64,000 nt of DNA from Variovorax fucosicus (lineage in GTDB: Bacteria; Pseudomonadota; Gammaproteobacteria; Burkholderiales; Burkholderiaceae_C), in contig NZ_JASZYU010000001.1 of assembly GCF_030316825.1 (NCBI RefSeq), positions 1,736,001 to 1,800,000 of the forward strand, given 5' to 3'. Positions 26,973-35,308 of this stretch are shown here, one piece after another (the stretch's first letter is position 1; each line of letters opens with the position of its first letter). Both the position numbers and the translations under genes were made by a program. Below the pieces are notes generated by a model, which was not told where the DNA came from, made no database searches, and saw nothing but the letters and a program-made list of their open reading frames with translations.

Positions 26973-28091
26973 TCAGGGGGCCTGTACGGCCGGCAGGATG
27001 TACTTGCTCATGATCTCGAAGGGCCGCTGCGCCTTTCTCGAGTTGTAGTTTCCTCCGGTGAAGACGGCCACGAGTTCGAGTTCGGGAACCACGAAGATGT
27101 ACTGGCCTCCATTTCCATCCGCAAGGATCGCCCGGACTTGACGCCCTCGATACGGCGCAGGCTGGGGCCACCAGAGATAGCCGTACGGCCGTCTGTTGTC
27201 GATTCGCGTGTGCTCACGGGTTGACTGCTCGATCCACGCGCGGGACACCAGCTGGCGCCCGTTCCACACGCCTCCTTGCAGCACGAGCTGGCCGATCCTG
27301 AGCATGTCCTGCGGCCGCAGGAAGAGATGGCCACCAGTGTCGGTCTGCCGACCATTGTCGAAGCGGCTCCAGCGTGCCCCCGTGATGCCCAGCGGATCGA
27401 ACAAGGCATTGTTGGCAAACTCCGGTACGGAAGCCTTGCTGGTAGCGGCGAGGATCCTGCCGAGAGCGACCACGCCGCCCGTGCAGTAGTGCGCCGCTTC
27501 GCCTGCGGGGTTTGCCATCGGCAACGCCAGGAAGAAGCCAACCCAGTCCCGCTCGCGGTACATCTTGTCTTCCTGGCCGGGGGAGCCCCCATCGTGATCG
27601 TTGCACGCGGCGCCGCTGCGCATCGTCAGCAGATGCTCCACCTTGACGTCCTGCTTCAGCAAGGCGCTCTCGGGATAGATCGAGCCGAGATAAGTGCGCA
27701 CGGGTTCCTGCACGCTCTTGACGAGGCCTCTGTCCACGGCAATTCCGAGCAGAAGCGAAGTGACGCTCTTGGTCGCAGAACGGATGTCTTGCTGGACATT
27801 GCCATCGCGTCCGTTCCAGTAGGTTTCAAGAACCAGTTTTCCGCGACGCATCACCAGCATGCTCCGCAGGCCATGCTCGCTCTCCGGGGGCAGATCCGAG
27901 ACGGCCTGCCGCAGGAGCGCGCCATCCATTTCGACCTCCGAGGGCTGTGCCGAAGGCAGCGGCGCGGAGAGTTCATCCGCTGCACGGACAAGCGGCTCGG
28001 GCGAGCTGCATCCTTGCACCGAACCGAGCACGAAGAGCAGCATCAGTGCGTGGCCGATGTTCTTCAGTTTCGCGGGCAGTGCTGAGGTCAT
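26973..28091 (-). CDS. Serine hydrolase lipoprotein, class C beta-lactamase family
   Basis: The 372-aa protein has a signal peptide with lipobox VQGC (Cys28). The catalytic SxxK motif is S105-A-T-K108, and Tyr202 in HYCTGG is in the position of the YxN motif. A DGNGGQYIF segment stands for the third KTG-like motif, in a form more usual for esterases and D-Ala-D-Ala peptidase-like members than for true beta-lactamases. Length and layout fit the family. The substrate (peptidoglycan fragment, ester or amide) cannot be assigned. It is convergent with the accessory protein gene and does not look like part of the adhesin system. Confidence 0.85.
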   Translation of the reverse strand: MTSALPAKLKNIGHALMLLFVLGSVQGCSSPEPLVRAADELSAPLPSAQPSEVEMDGALLRQAVSDLPPESEHGLRSMLVMRRGKLVLETYWNGRDGNVQQDIRSATKSVTSLLLGIAVDRGLVKSVQEPVRTYLGSIYPESALLKQDVKVEHLLTMRSGAACNDHDGGSPGQEDKMYRERDWVGFFLALPMANPAGEAAHYCTGGVVALGRILAATSKASVPEFANNALFDPLGITGARWSRFDNGRQTDTGGHLFLRPQDMLRIGQLVLQGGVWNGRQLVSRAWIEQSTREHTRIDNRRPYGYLWWPQPAPYRGRQVRAILADGNGGQYIFVVPELELVAVFTGGNYNSRKAQRPFEIMSKYILPAVQAP

Positions 28092-28125
28092 GCGTCCCTA
28101 ACAATAAACGAGGGCCGAATATAGG

Positions 28126-28176
28126 CTAGCGCCCGGTGTCAGCGCTCGCGAGGCCGATGCGCCAAGCGTCCTTCGT
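28126..28176 (-). pseudogene. Remnant of the small membrane protein gene (C-terminal 16 codons)
   Basis: On the minus strand this reads TKDAWRIGLASADTGR and a stop, against TKDACRVGLATADGGR and a stop at the end of the 90-aa protein at 30746-31018. Similarity ends on both sides, and an in-frame stop lies just upstream. It is a direct repeat, in the same orientation, flanking the NCS1 permease/GntR pair. Confidence 0.7.
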
Positions 28177-28223
28177 CTCTTGCTACCTGAGCCACTCCCT
28201 TTACGTCGGCACGGTCCGGTGCA

Positions 28224-29711
28224 CTACGAGGTGGCGATTGATCCAGGTCTTGTCGTCACGGCAACGCCCGCACGGTTGATCAAGACATAGAGGATCGCGC
28301 CCGAGCTCGCGCCGATCAGCCATCCCCAGTCACCCACGTTGAACATCAGCCCAAACGCGCCGGCCAGTGCCAGCCCGATCGACAGTGCGCCCGACAACGC
28401 CAGCGCGATCAGCGCTTTCCTGTTCCAGCCGCCGTCGAAGTGCAGGCTGCCCTTGGGCGACAGCGTGTAGAGGTCTTCCAGCACGATGGTCTGCTTTTTC
28501 ACCAGGTAGTAGTCGGCCACCATGATCCCGAACATCGGGCCGAGCACGGCGCCGAAGATGCTCACGAAGACTGTGATGGCATGGGCACTGGACACGAAGA
28601 ACCAAGGGCAGACCAGAACCGACAGGATGGACGTGATCAGGCCGCCCATTTTGAAGTTGATCTTCTGTGGCGCGAGGTTGGCGATGTCGTAGGCCGGCGA
28701 GACGAAGTTGGCCACGATGTTGATGCCCATCGTCGCGACGATGAAGGTGATGGAACCGACGATGGTCGCTATGGGATTGTTGATCTTCTCGACAATCAGC
28801 ACCGGATCCATGATGGCTTCACCGAACACCTTCATCGATCCGCCGGTGACGATCACCGTGATGATCGCGAACAGGATGAAGTTGACTGGCAAGCCCCAGA
28901 AGTTGCCGCGCTTCATGGCCGAGTCACTCTTGGCGAAGCGGGAGAAGTCGCCGAAGTTCAGGAGCAGCGCGGCGAAGTAGGCCACGATGAGCATCGCAGC
29001 ATTGGCCATGAGGCCGATTGACTCGATGCCCGTGTACTTCTTGTCCGAAAGCTGCATCGAGAAGCTGTCCAGGCCTGTCTTGGAGATCATCCATCCGGCC
29101 AGTACGAACATCACGATGTAGACGATCGGCCCACAAAAATCGATGAATTTGCGAATCGACTCCATGCCCGACAGGAAGATGACGAGCTGGAAAAACCACA
29201 TGAACAGGAAGCTGGCCCAGCCGAGGGTCGAGAGACCGAACATGTTGTTGTGCGTGAGGTCGGCCGCCGACGGAAAGAGCGTGATGACCAGCACCTCGAC
29301 TGCCTTGGACGCAAAGTACGTTTGCACGCCGTACCAGACGATGCCGACGATGCCGCGCACGATGGCCGCCAGGTTCGCGCCCATCACGCCAAAGGCCATC
29401 CGGGCAAACACCGGAAATGGCACGCCGTATTTCTGCGACGGCCGGCCTACCAGGTTCATGAGGTAGTACACGATGGTGATGCCCACGACCATCGACAGCA
29501 GCACTTGCCAGCCCGCGAGTCCGAGGAAGAACAAGCTCGCCGCGAAGGTGTAGCCGCCGACCGAATGGACGTCGGACATCCACATCGCAAACAGACTGAA
29601 GGTGCCCCACGTTCGGCCCTCGGGCGCCACAGGCGCAAGGTCGTGGTTGTAGAGCTGCGGATGGGCGCCGGTAACGACGATCACCGGAACTTCATTGGCG
29701 CTGGATGACAT
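28224..29711 (-). CDS. NCS1-family nucleobase:cation symporter
   Basis: The 495-aa integral membrane protein has about 12 hydrophobic helices. The N-terminal YNHDLAPVAPEGRTWGTFSL and the following helix (SDVHSVGGYTFAASLFFLG) are hallmarks of the NCS1 family of uracil, cytosine, allantoin and hydantoin transporters. ATG at 29711 has AAGGAG at good spacing; the frame is open upstream but without family sequence. It is divergent from a GntR regulator 274 bp away, the likely controller. Substrate is not assignable; no catabolic enzyme lies next to it. Confidence 0.9.
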   Translation of the reverse strand: MSSSANEVPVIVVTGAHPQLYNHDLAPVAPEGRTWGTFSLFAMWMSDVHSVGGYTFAASLFFLGLAGWQVLLSMVVGITIVYYLMNLVGRPSQKYGVPFPVFARMAFGVMGANLAAIVRGIVGIVWYGVQTYFASKAVEVLVITLFPSAADLTHNNMFGLSTLGWASFLFMWFFQLVIFLSGMESIRKFIDFCGPIVYIVMFVLAGWMISKTGLDSFSMQLSDKKYTGIESIGLMANAAMLIVAYFAALLLNFGDFSRFAKSDSAMKRGNFWGLPVNFILFAIITVIVTGGSMKVFGEAIMDPVLIVEKINNPIATIVGSITFIVATMGINIVANFVSPAYDIANLAPQKINFKMGGLITSILSVLVCPWFFVSSAHAITVFVSIFGAVLGPMFGIMVADYYLVKKQTIVLEDLYTLSPKGSLHFDGGWNRKALIALALSGALSIGLALAGAFGLMFNVGDWGWLIGASSGAILYVLINRAGVAVTTRPGSIATS

Positions 29712-29985
29712 GGTGACTCCTTGAAGGATTGGTTGGCGACCCCTCTGATCAGGTGTCGCAACCGATGTGCTTGCAATAAACAGGCCAGATTGAACGCAAT
29801 GTGCTTTTCGCTTTGTCGGCAAACCATGACTAGTTTGACAGCAAAAAGTGCAATCAGCTGGTCACCGAGATCGAGCAGAACGCCTGTCTATGGGGCGGCC
29901 GAGGCGCGAAACTGGTGCGATCCGCAGCGGCGATCGATTTGCGCCAACAGATAATCGAATCAACCATGCGCATCAGCAAACCTTC
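29712..29985. promoter_or_regulatory. Divergent permease/GntR control region
   Basis: These 274 bp separate the two divergent starts and should hold both promoters and the GntR operator. I could not single out an operator with confidence. A 7-codon mini-ORF (ATG at 29966) ends in a TGA that overlaps the GntR start codon, which may couple its translation. Confidence 0.5.
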
Positions 29986-30717
29986 ATGACGACGTCGCTC
30001 AGCAACCAGGAAATCTACGAACGCATCTACTCGGCGATCAGTGAGCGGCGCTTGCTTCCCGGGACAAAACTCAACGAGGAGCGGCTGGCCGAGGCGTTTC
30101 AATCCGGCCGCGCTCGCATTCGTGAGGTCCTGGCTCGACTGAGCCAGGAAATGCTGGTGGAATTGCACGTCAACCGTGGCGCGTTTGTCGCCTCTCCTTC
30201 GCCCCGAGACTTGAGGGATGTATTCGAGATGCGTCGGGCATTGGAACGGGCCATCGTTGCCCAATTGACCACCCAGTTCGCGGGGCAGCCCGTGGTCGTG
30301 CTGCGAAGTCACATCGACGACGAAGACCGTGCGCGTGCGGCCGGTGATCGGGCTACGCTGGCACGTCTTACGGGTGATTTTCACGTCAGGATGGCGCTGA
30401 TCACAGAGAACAAGATGTTCGGAGATAACCTCCGCCGCCTCGCCACACTCACCAGCCTTGCAATTTCTCAGTACGACTCCCTTGCCACCAGCGCCTGCCC
30501 TCCAGACGAGCATGCCAAGCTGGTCGAAGCAATCGAATCCGGTGATGTGCGCCGCGCCGAGCGTTTGATGCTGGAACATCTGGATCATGTTGAGCGTGGT
30601 ATCCAACAACCCGCGACGCAAGAGGAGTTGGACTTCAAAACCATCTTTGGAGTCATGTCTCCCAAGGCAGCCGGCGACGCTCGAAAGGAGCGCAGACCAC
30701 GGGCCAAGAGGCCGTAG
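29986..30717 (+). CDS. GntR-family transcriptional regulator (FadR/FCD type)
   Basis: The 243-aa protein has an N-terminal winged helix (LSNQEIYERIYSAISERRLL, then GTKLNEERLAEAFQSGRARI and REVLARL), the typical GntR signature. A mostly helical FCD effector domain follows, with DVFEMRRALE, a D..FH segment (GDFHVRM) and a late H in PDEHAKLVEAI that could bind metal. The ATG at 29986 was chosen because the HTH domain begins right after it; the frame runs further upstream without meaning. It is divergent from the NCS1 permease, which it probably controls in response to a nucleobase-like effector or carboxylate. Confidence 0.9.
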   Translation: MTTSLSNQEIYERIYSAISERRLLPGTKLNEERLAEAFQSGRARIREVLARLSQEMLVELHVNRGAFVASPSPRDLRDVFEMRRALERAIVAQLTTQFAGQPVVVLRSHIDDEDRARAAGDRATLARLTGDFHVRMALITENKMFGDNLRRLATLTSLAISQYDSLATSACPPDEHAKLVEAIESGDVRRAERLMLEHLDHVERGIQQPATQEELDFKTIFGVMSPKAAGDARKERRPRAKRP

Positions 30718-30745
30718 CTCGGCATCAAATAAATCTCCGGCGCGA

Positions 30746-31018
30746 TCAGCGCCCGCCGTCGGCCGTTGCGAGGCCAACGCGGCAAGCGTCTTTGGTACGG
30801 TGTGTCGCGGCTTCGAAGCAGCGCGCTTGCGCCGCGCGTGCGGCCGCCTCGCGCGCCTGGCGTTCGATGCCTGCTTCAACCTGGGCCTCGGCGAGCCACT
30901 TCATGACCAGCACCTGCGCGATCAGCATGCCGATCAGCGCGCCGAGCAGGATCGGGCGCCAGGCGTACAACCTGGCGCCTGCGGAAGGGCGGGTCGGCTC
31001 GTGGCCGCCTACGCGCAT
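30746..31018 (-). CDS. Small single-pass membrane protein, unknown
   Basis: This 90-aa protein has one transmembrane helix (WRPILLGALIGMLIAQVLVM, about residues 20-39) followed by a charged Ala-rich helix (AQVEAGIERQAREAAARAAQ) and a C-terminal tail with two Cys. I do not recognise it. Its start overlaps the end of the upstream I78-type gene by 10 nt, supporting a real, co-translated gene. A 16-codon copy of its C-terminus at 28126-28176 shows it has been duplicated. It lies downstream of a decayed adhesin-lipoprotein locus and may be part of that module. Confidence 0.6.
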   Translation of the reverse strand: MRVGGHEPTRPSAGARLYAWRPILLGALIGMLIAQVLVMKWLAEAQVEAGIERQAREAAARAAQARCFEAATHRTKDACRVGLATADGGR

Positions 31019-31338
31019 CGCGTGCCCACGATGCGGCCGTTCGGCTCGATGTCCACGGTCAGTCGCGCGGCATCGTATTCGGTGCTCTGGAGGCCATCGA
31101 CCGGCTGCGTGCGGGCGCGCCGGGCGCCGGTACGCTGGCGCAGTTCTTCCAGCAGCGGAGCGCTGATGCGCTGGGCCAAGGCGAAGTGGCTCCGGGAAGC
31201 ACTGCAGGCCTCGGGCGCAGCGACAAAGGCCGGGGGGCGCGGCACCTCGGACGACAGCGGGCGCACGTCGCCGCGCATCTGGCAGCCGGCTGCCAACGCG
31301 ATGGGCAAGAGGATCAGGTAGCGACTACGGTCACTCAT
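31009..31338 (-). CDS. I78-type peptidase inhibitor-like lipoprotein
   Basis: The 109-aa protein starts MSDRSRYLILLPIALAAGCQ, a signal with lipobox AAGC. The mature part matches the small I78 inhibitor fold: a Cys near the start, a helix, a GA..AR turn, then STEYDAARLTVDIEPNGRI and a final Cys pair partner. Inhibition of a serine protease is known for some family members and inferred here. It begins 22 bp after the stop of the lipoprotein remnant on the same strand and overlaps the next gene by 10 nt. Confidence 0.75.
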   Translation of the reverse strand: MSDRSRYLILLPIALAAGCQMRGDVRPLSSEVPRPPAFVAAPEACSASRSHFALAQRISAPLLEELRQRTGARRARTQPVDGLQSTEYDAARLTVDIEPNGRIVGTRCA

Positions 31339-31360
31339 ACAGTTCTTGCCTGCCTTGCTG

Positions 31361-31643
31361 CTAGCGCCCACCCACCACTTCGATTTCCACGCGCGGAGCC
31401 CGGCCAGTCGCCCACGGGCCCGCCGACGAAGTCCCACTTGGCCGGGCTGAGCTTGAGAAAGTCTTCGTCCTTCGGCGGTGGCGGGTTCTCCCGCGCTGCG
31501 TTGGCGTGCGCCTGCGGCGTGATGGGGTAGCTCGGGCTGGCGCAGCCCCCGAGCACCACCACGCATATGGCGGCGACAAGCGGCGGCAAGGCCACCAGCG
31601 CCATTGCCAGCATCGTCGCGCGGAATTGTTTTTGCTTTTCCAT
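31361..31643 (-). pseudogene. Internally deleted adhesin-associated lipoprotein
   Basis: From ATG 31643 the product begins like the left-edge lipoprotein, including the lipobox LGGC and ENPPPPKDEDF...KLSPAKW, but after ~65 codons it jumps to the extreme C-terminus. In another frame, RVEIEVVGGR and a stop at 31361-31363 match the RVEIEVSGDR end of the intact gene at 15567. The BamE-like and OmpA domains, about 230 codons, are missing, and the join is out of frame. The ribosome binding site (GGGAGGGA) is kept, so a short lipoprotein could still be made. Confidence 0.85.
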
Positions 31644-31660
31644 GATCGTCCCTCCCTGAA

Positions 31661-31752
31661 TCAACTGAACACCCACGGCACCGACTGTCGCCGTGCCCGC
31701 CCGGCACCACGTTCGAGATCACCGTGCCGTTCGGCGCCTGCCCATTGCCGAC
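31661..31752 (-). pseudogene. Scar of a deleted trimeric autotransporter adhesin
   Basis: On the minus strand it reads VGNGQAPNGTVISNVVPG, matching GNGQAPNGTVISNVAPG near the C-terminus of the 1931-aa adhesin. It then jumps to ATVGA and, after a 2-nt loss, to a VF-S-stop matching the WVFN-stop end of the 3014-aa adhesin. Virtually the whole gene is gone; only ~90 nt on either side of an internal deletion remain. It abuts the stop codon of the DUF4019 gene, marking the other breakpoint. Confidence 0.85.
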
Positions 31753-32193
31753 TCAGCGGGCTTCACCGCGCACGGTGTACCCGCTCGCGCGCCATGTCTT
31801 GTCTTCGTCGAGTCGGAACGAAACCAGTTCGCGCACCGCCTTGTTGCCCTGGAACTGGGTCTCGAACTGGACGGTGCTGTACATGCCGGCCGGCACTGAC
31901 TCCGTGGCTGCTGCCAGTCGCTGGCGCGAGATCGCAACCCAGTAACGGGTGCCCGGGGTGCCCAAGGGCTGGCGTGCGCGCAGGGTTGCCTCGGTGAAGT
32001 CCTTGCGCGTGACGCGTTGTTTCACCACGCCGGACATGTCCTCCCAAACGCCCGCGGGGCTACCCTCGTCGATCTTCTGGATGGTGGCTTGCGCCGCCTT
32101 CACCAATGCAGACGGGTCGAGGTCCTGGGCGGATGCCGCGCTGCAGAAAATTGCGAGCGCCAATGGCCACGCCGCCTTCAAATTGATTCTCAT
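31753..32193 (-). CDS. Exported DUF4019-family protein
   Basis: The 146-aa protein has a clear signal peptide (MRINLKAAWPLALAIFCSAA, cut after ASA). The mature part shows the DUF4019 pattern: W..MS..VK..VTRKDF, RQPLGTPGTRYW, a P.G.Y..VQFET.F segment and a closing WRASGYTVR. ATG 32193 was chosen as the start of the signal peptide. The function is unknown; periplasmic location is predicted. The stop codon touches the adhesin scar, so the 3' neighbourhood has been rearranged though the reading frame looks complete. Confidence 0.82.
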   Translation of the reverse strand: MRINLKAAWPLALAIFCSAASAQDLDPSALVKAAQATIQKIDEGSPAGVWEDMSGVVKQRVTRKDFTEATLRARQPLGTPGTRYWVAISRQRLAAATESVPAGMYSTVQFETQFQGNKAVRELVSFRLDEDKTWRASGYTVRGEAR

Positions 32194-32230
32194 GATTGAC
32201 CCTGTTCCTTTGGTTGACTTGTTTCCACGA

Positions 32231-32755
32231 TTACAGCGGCATAGGCTGGTTTTCGTCGCCGTGCCGGCTTTCGATGAACCCCTGCATTCGCCGTGCAAGG
32301 TCGAAGTTGACCTGGCGGCTCCAGTTCAGATACAGCAGGCCGAGCCGCGTGAGGAGCTCTTCCTCGGAGAACGGGGCCATCAGGAAGTCGTAGTAGTCGC
32401 TTCCCATCACGTCGGCCGCGAGGTCGACCTGTTCAATGTCTATCAACAGCATGATCGGCACCTCGGGCCCGACGCATTCGACCAGGTGCTCCAGTTCGAC
32501 GCGTACGCGGGCGATGCTGCCTTCAAAGGCCAGAACGAGCATGGTGAAGCGGTGCCCCGCGGCGAGCTTGGCACTCAACTCGGCAGATCGATCGAAACCC
32601 AGCGTCGGCAGGCCCAGCCCTGCGAGCAGGCGGCGCGTGCGCGCCCGCTTGAAGGGCACCGGGTCGAGTACGGCTACAAACTCGGCCGGCTTCGGTTTTG
32701 TGGCGGTGGCGGTGCCGGCGTGCCGGCGCTTCGGAGGTTCGTGTGTCGTATTCAT
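32231..32755 (-). CDS. Degenerate receiver-domain protein
   Basis: The 174-aa protein has a basic tail of ~25 residues and then a receiver-like alpha/beta domain (VAVLDPVPFKRARTRRLL ... LVLAFEG ... PIMLLIDIE ... DFLMAPFSEEEL). The expected phospho-acceptor Asp is missing (LVLAFEG) and the conserved Lys before Pro is Ala (MAPF), so phosphorylation as in true response regulators is unlikely. No output domain is present. ATG 32755 was chosen; a TTG four codons upstream is possible. It lies upstream of the DUF4019 gene and near the CHASE2-kinase operon on the same strand, so it could bind the kinase or regulator as a decoy. Confidence 0.72.
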   Translation of the reverse strand: MNTTHEPPKRRHAGTATATKPKPAEFVAVLDPVPFKRARTRRLLAGLGLPTLGFDRSAELSAKLAAGHRFTMLVLAFEGSIARVRVELEHLVECVGPEVPIMLLIDIEQVDLAADVMGSDYYDFLMAPFSEEELLTRLGLLYLNWSRQVNFDLARRMQGFIESRHGDENQPMPL

Positions 32756-32894
32756 GCGGGCGCTCAACTGTGTGACTTGTCAATTGGGCAAGAAACAGTG
32801 GCGACCACCGGGCCGCTCGCGAGAATTGCTCAGAATTTTGGTGTGCCAGGCGACTGAAAGCGTTAATACCGCACATACGGCGCCGGGCGGGGGA

Positions 32895-35306
32895 TCAGAA
32901 TTTGGCGGCCATCGTGGCCATCGCGGCCACTGCGGCCACCGCGGGCAAATGCAGCGGCAGGTCGAGCACGAACGTCGTTCCGACGCCTCGCGCGCTGGAG
33001 CCCTTGAGCAGTCCGCCGTGCCGCTCGACAACGGCGCGCACGATGGCCAGCCCGATGCCATGCGAGCGCGCGGTGCCGGGCGGTACAGGAGCCGCGGACG
33101 GGACCGCCGGGCTGCCCGGTTCAGTCGGCTGCAGCAACGATTGCATCTGCTGTGATGTCATGCCTTCGCCCTGATCGCGAATGGCGAGCAACACGCGGCC
33201 GGGCCTTGCGTCGGTATCGGTGGTGATGCAAAGCTCGATCGTGCTGCCCGCCGCGCTGTGGCGAATGGCATTGCGCAGCAGGTTGACGATGGCGCGGGTC
33301 AGCAGCGCCAGGTCGACCCAGAGCATTGCGTCTTCTGCTTCGAAGCGGGTCGTCAGCGCCACGCCGCTTGCCATCGCATGGGCCCATACCTGATCGACCG
33401 CATCGAGTGCCACGGCGCCGGCGGGCATTTCGGCAAAGCGGTAGGTGTGCAGGCGTGCCTGAATCAAGTCGACGAAGCCGTCGGCGAGCGCCAAGGAGCG
33501 TTCAGCCTCGCGGCGCACGCCTTCGGTCAATCGGCCCGGATTCATGCCGTTGGCGCCACCGGCATGCAGGTTCAGCAAGCCAAGGATGTTGATCTGCGGC
33601 GTGCGCATGTCGTGCGACATGAAGCTCAACCATTGCTCGCGCTCGCGCTCGGCGCGGCGTTGGTCTGTGAGGTCGCGCAGCACCACCATCCATGCCGTTA
33701 CCCTGCCGTGCGCGTCGGCCAATGGCGCGGCGCGGCCCCGGAACACCTTGCCTGTTATTGCCGTGCGCTCCGTGTACAACTCATCCGACCAATGCTCGGC
33801 CACGTTGGGCTCGAGCCGCGCGGGCGGGCTTTCGCACGTCGCTTGCTGAAGCACTCCGCGCACTGTGCTGCCACGCAACGGGTCGTCCGCGAAAGATCCA
33901 CTGGGCAACCCCGCGAGCAGCAGTGAGCGGGCGGCAGCATTGCTCTGGACGATCGTGCCGGCGTCGCTGCAGACCAGCACCGCCACCGGCATTTGCCAGA
34001 GCCCGGTTGCAAGCAGCGCCTGCATCCGGGCGATGCGGTCGATGGCGCCGTCCAGCGCCTGCGTCTGTGCTTCCACGCTGTCCCAGGCTTGCGCGGGCGC
34101 CCGGGGTTCGGGTTCGAAGGCGCCGGCCGGAACGGCATTCAGCGCTGCCACGCGTTCGCGGAAGAAGCGGAGCAGCGCGTCGAGCCGGCGCCAGCTCCAG
34201 AGAAAGTAAACCAGCGCGATGCCGAGCAAGGGCGCCGCAGGCGGCAGCCACAGGTGCTGGCGCCAGAGCAGGCCCAGACTCACCACGAGGCAGGCTGCAC
34301 CCAGCCCAAATGCAAATGCCCATGCGTGCCGCGCTGCCCACAGGAACAGCGCCAACGCGAGCCAGACCGGCAGCGTCGTCCACAGCAGCAGCCCAGCTCC
34401 GTCGGCAAAAGTCACGGTGCGGCCATGCCGCAGCGCCTCGATGGCATTGGCATGCAGTTCGATGCCGGAAAACTGCATCACCGGCCCGGCACCGGCCACC
34501 GCCAGCTCGTCGCCCAACCTGGCATTCGCGAGCGCTCCAATGAGCACCAGCTTGCCGCGCAGCAACTCCGGCGGCACCTCGCCACGCAGCACGCTCGCGT
34601 AAGAGACGGTGCGCCAGGTGCCGGCGGGTCCGGCGAACGGTATGCCGAAGGACCCCTGCGCCTGCCAGCCGTCGCGCTCCGGCGTTGCTGGCGCAGCGAC
34701 GGCTAGCGCAGGCGCCGCGCTCCCCGCCAACGCGTTTGCCATTTGCCAACCCACATAGGGCTTCATTGCGCCGGGCGTGCCTTCGCTCAGGTTCATTCGC
34801 CGTGTGACGCCGTCCGCATCGGTGGTAAGGAGCGCGTGACCGACCGCCCTGGCGTTGTGGGCGAACATGGGCAAGGGTTCCTCGAAGTGGGGTATTTCGC
34901 CGGTTCCGGCTTCTGCGGGGCTGACATAGCGCAACGGGAGGTACACCGGCACTTGCGCCAGCGCCCTTGCCAGGCGCTGGTCGTCGTCGGGGTACTGGGA
35001 AGGCGAATCCAGAAACAGGTCGAGCAAGACGGCCTGCGGTGCCTGCAATGCCAGCTGCTCCAACAGCCGGGCATGCACGCTGCGCGGCCATGGCCAGGGG
35101 CCCAGCGCGTTCAGGCTGCGCTCATCGATGCCCACCACCAGCACGTCGAGCGAGGGATCGGGTCGTCTGTGGGCGATTGCCCAGTCGTACAGCGCCAGAT
35201 CGGCCTGCGACAGCCCGGGCGCACTTTGCAGCCACCACAGCAGTGGCGGCAACAACAGCGCCATGAGCAGCCATTCCGCAAGAAAGCGCCAGCTACGCCG
35301 TCTCAC
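32895..35306 (-). CDS. CHASE2-domain sensor histidine kinase (second copy)
   Basis: This 803-aa kinase has an N-terminal transmembrane helix, a CHASE2 sensor domain, three transmembrane helices, a PAS-like domain, HisKA with H565 in FMSHDMRTP, and an ATPase domain with NLLRNAIRHSAAG, RDQGEGM and HGIGLAIVRAV. The GTG at 35306 was chosen: it lies 2 nt after the stop of the LysM-FecR gene with GGAG upstream, whereas the longer open frame would overlap that gene. Order in the operon is regulator, LysM-FecR protein, kinase. It is paralogous to the kinase at 10840-13230. The C-terminal Ala-rich extension is unusual. Confidence 0.9.
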   Translation of the reverse strand: MRRRSWRFLAEWLLMALLLPPLLWWLQSAPGLSQADLALYDWAIAHRRPDPSLDVLVVGIDERSLNALGPWPWPRSVHARLLEQLALQAPQAVLLDLFLDSPSQYPDDDQRLARALAQVPVYLPLRYVSPAEAGTGEIPHFEEPLPMFAHNARAVGHALLTTDADGVTRRMNLSEGTPGAMKPYVGWQMANALAGSAAPALAVAAPATPERDGWQAQGSFGIPFAGPAGTWRTVSYASVLRGEVPPELLRGKLVLIGALANARLGDELAVAGAGPVMQFSGIELHANAIEALRHGRTVTFADGAGLLLWTTLPVWLALALFLWAARHAWAFAFGLGAACLVVSLGLLWRQHLWLPPAAPLLGIALVYFLWSWRRLDALLRFFRERVAALNAVPAGAFEPEPRAPAQAWDSVEAQTQALDGAIDRIARMQALLATGLWQMPVAVLVCSDAGTIVQSNAAARSLLLAGLPSGSFADDPLRGSTVRGVLQQATCESPPARLEPNVAEHWSDELYTERTAITGKVFRGRAAPLADAHGRVTAWMVVLRDLTDQRRAEREREQWLSFMSHDMRTPQINILGLLNLHAGGANGMNPGRLTEGVRREAERSLALADGFVDLIQARLHTYRFAEMPAGAVALDAVDQVWAHAMASGVALTTRFEAEDAMLWVDLALLTRAIVNLLRNAIRHSAAGSTIELCITTDTDARPGRVLLAIRDQGEGMTSQQMQSLLQPTEPGSPAVPSAAPVPPGTARSHGIGLAIVRAVVERHGGLLKGSSARGVGTTFVLDLPLHLPAVAAVAAMATMAAKF

Positions 35307-35308
35307 GC

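Noticed and set aside
31644-32193. DUF4019 gene regarded as truncated by the neighbouring scar
   Set aside because: The breakpoint touches its stop codon, but the family's C-terminal motif (WRASGYTVR) is complete, so the gene is kept as intact.
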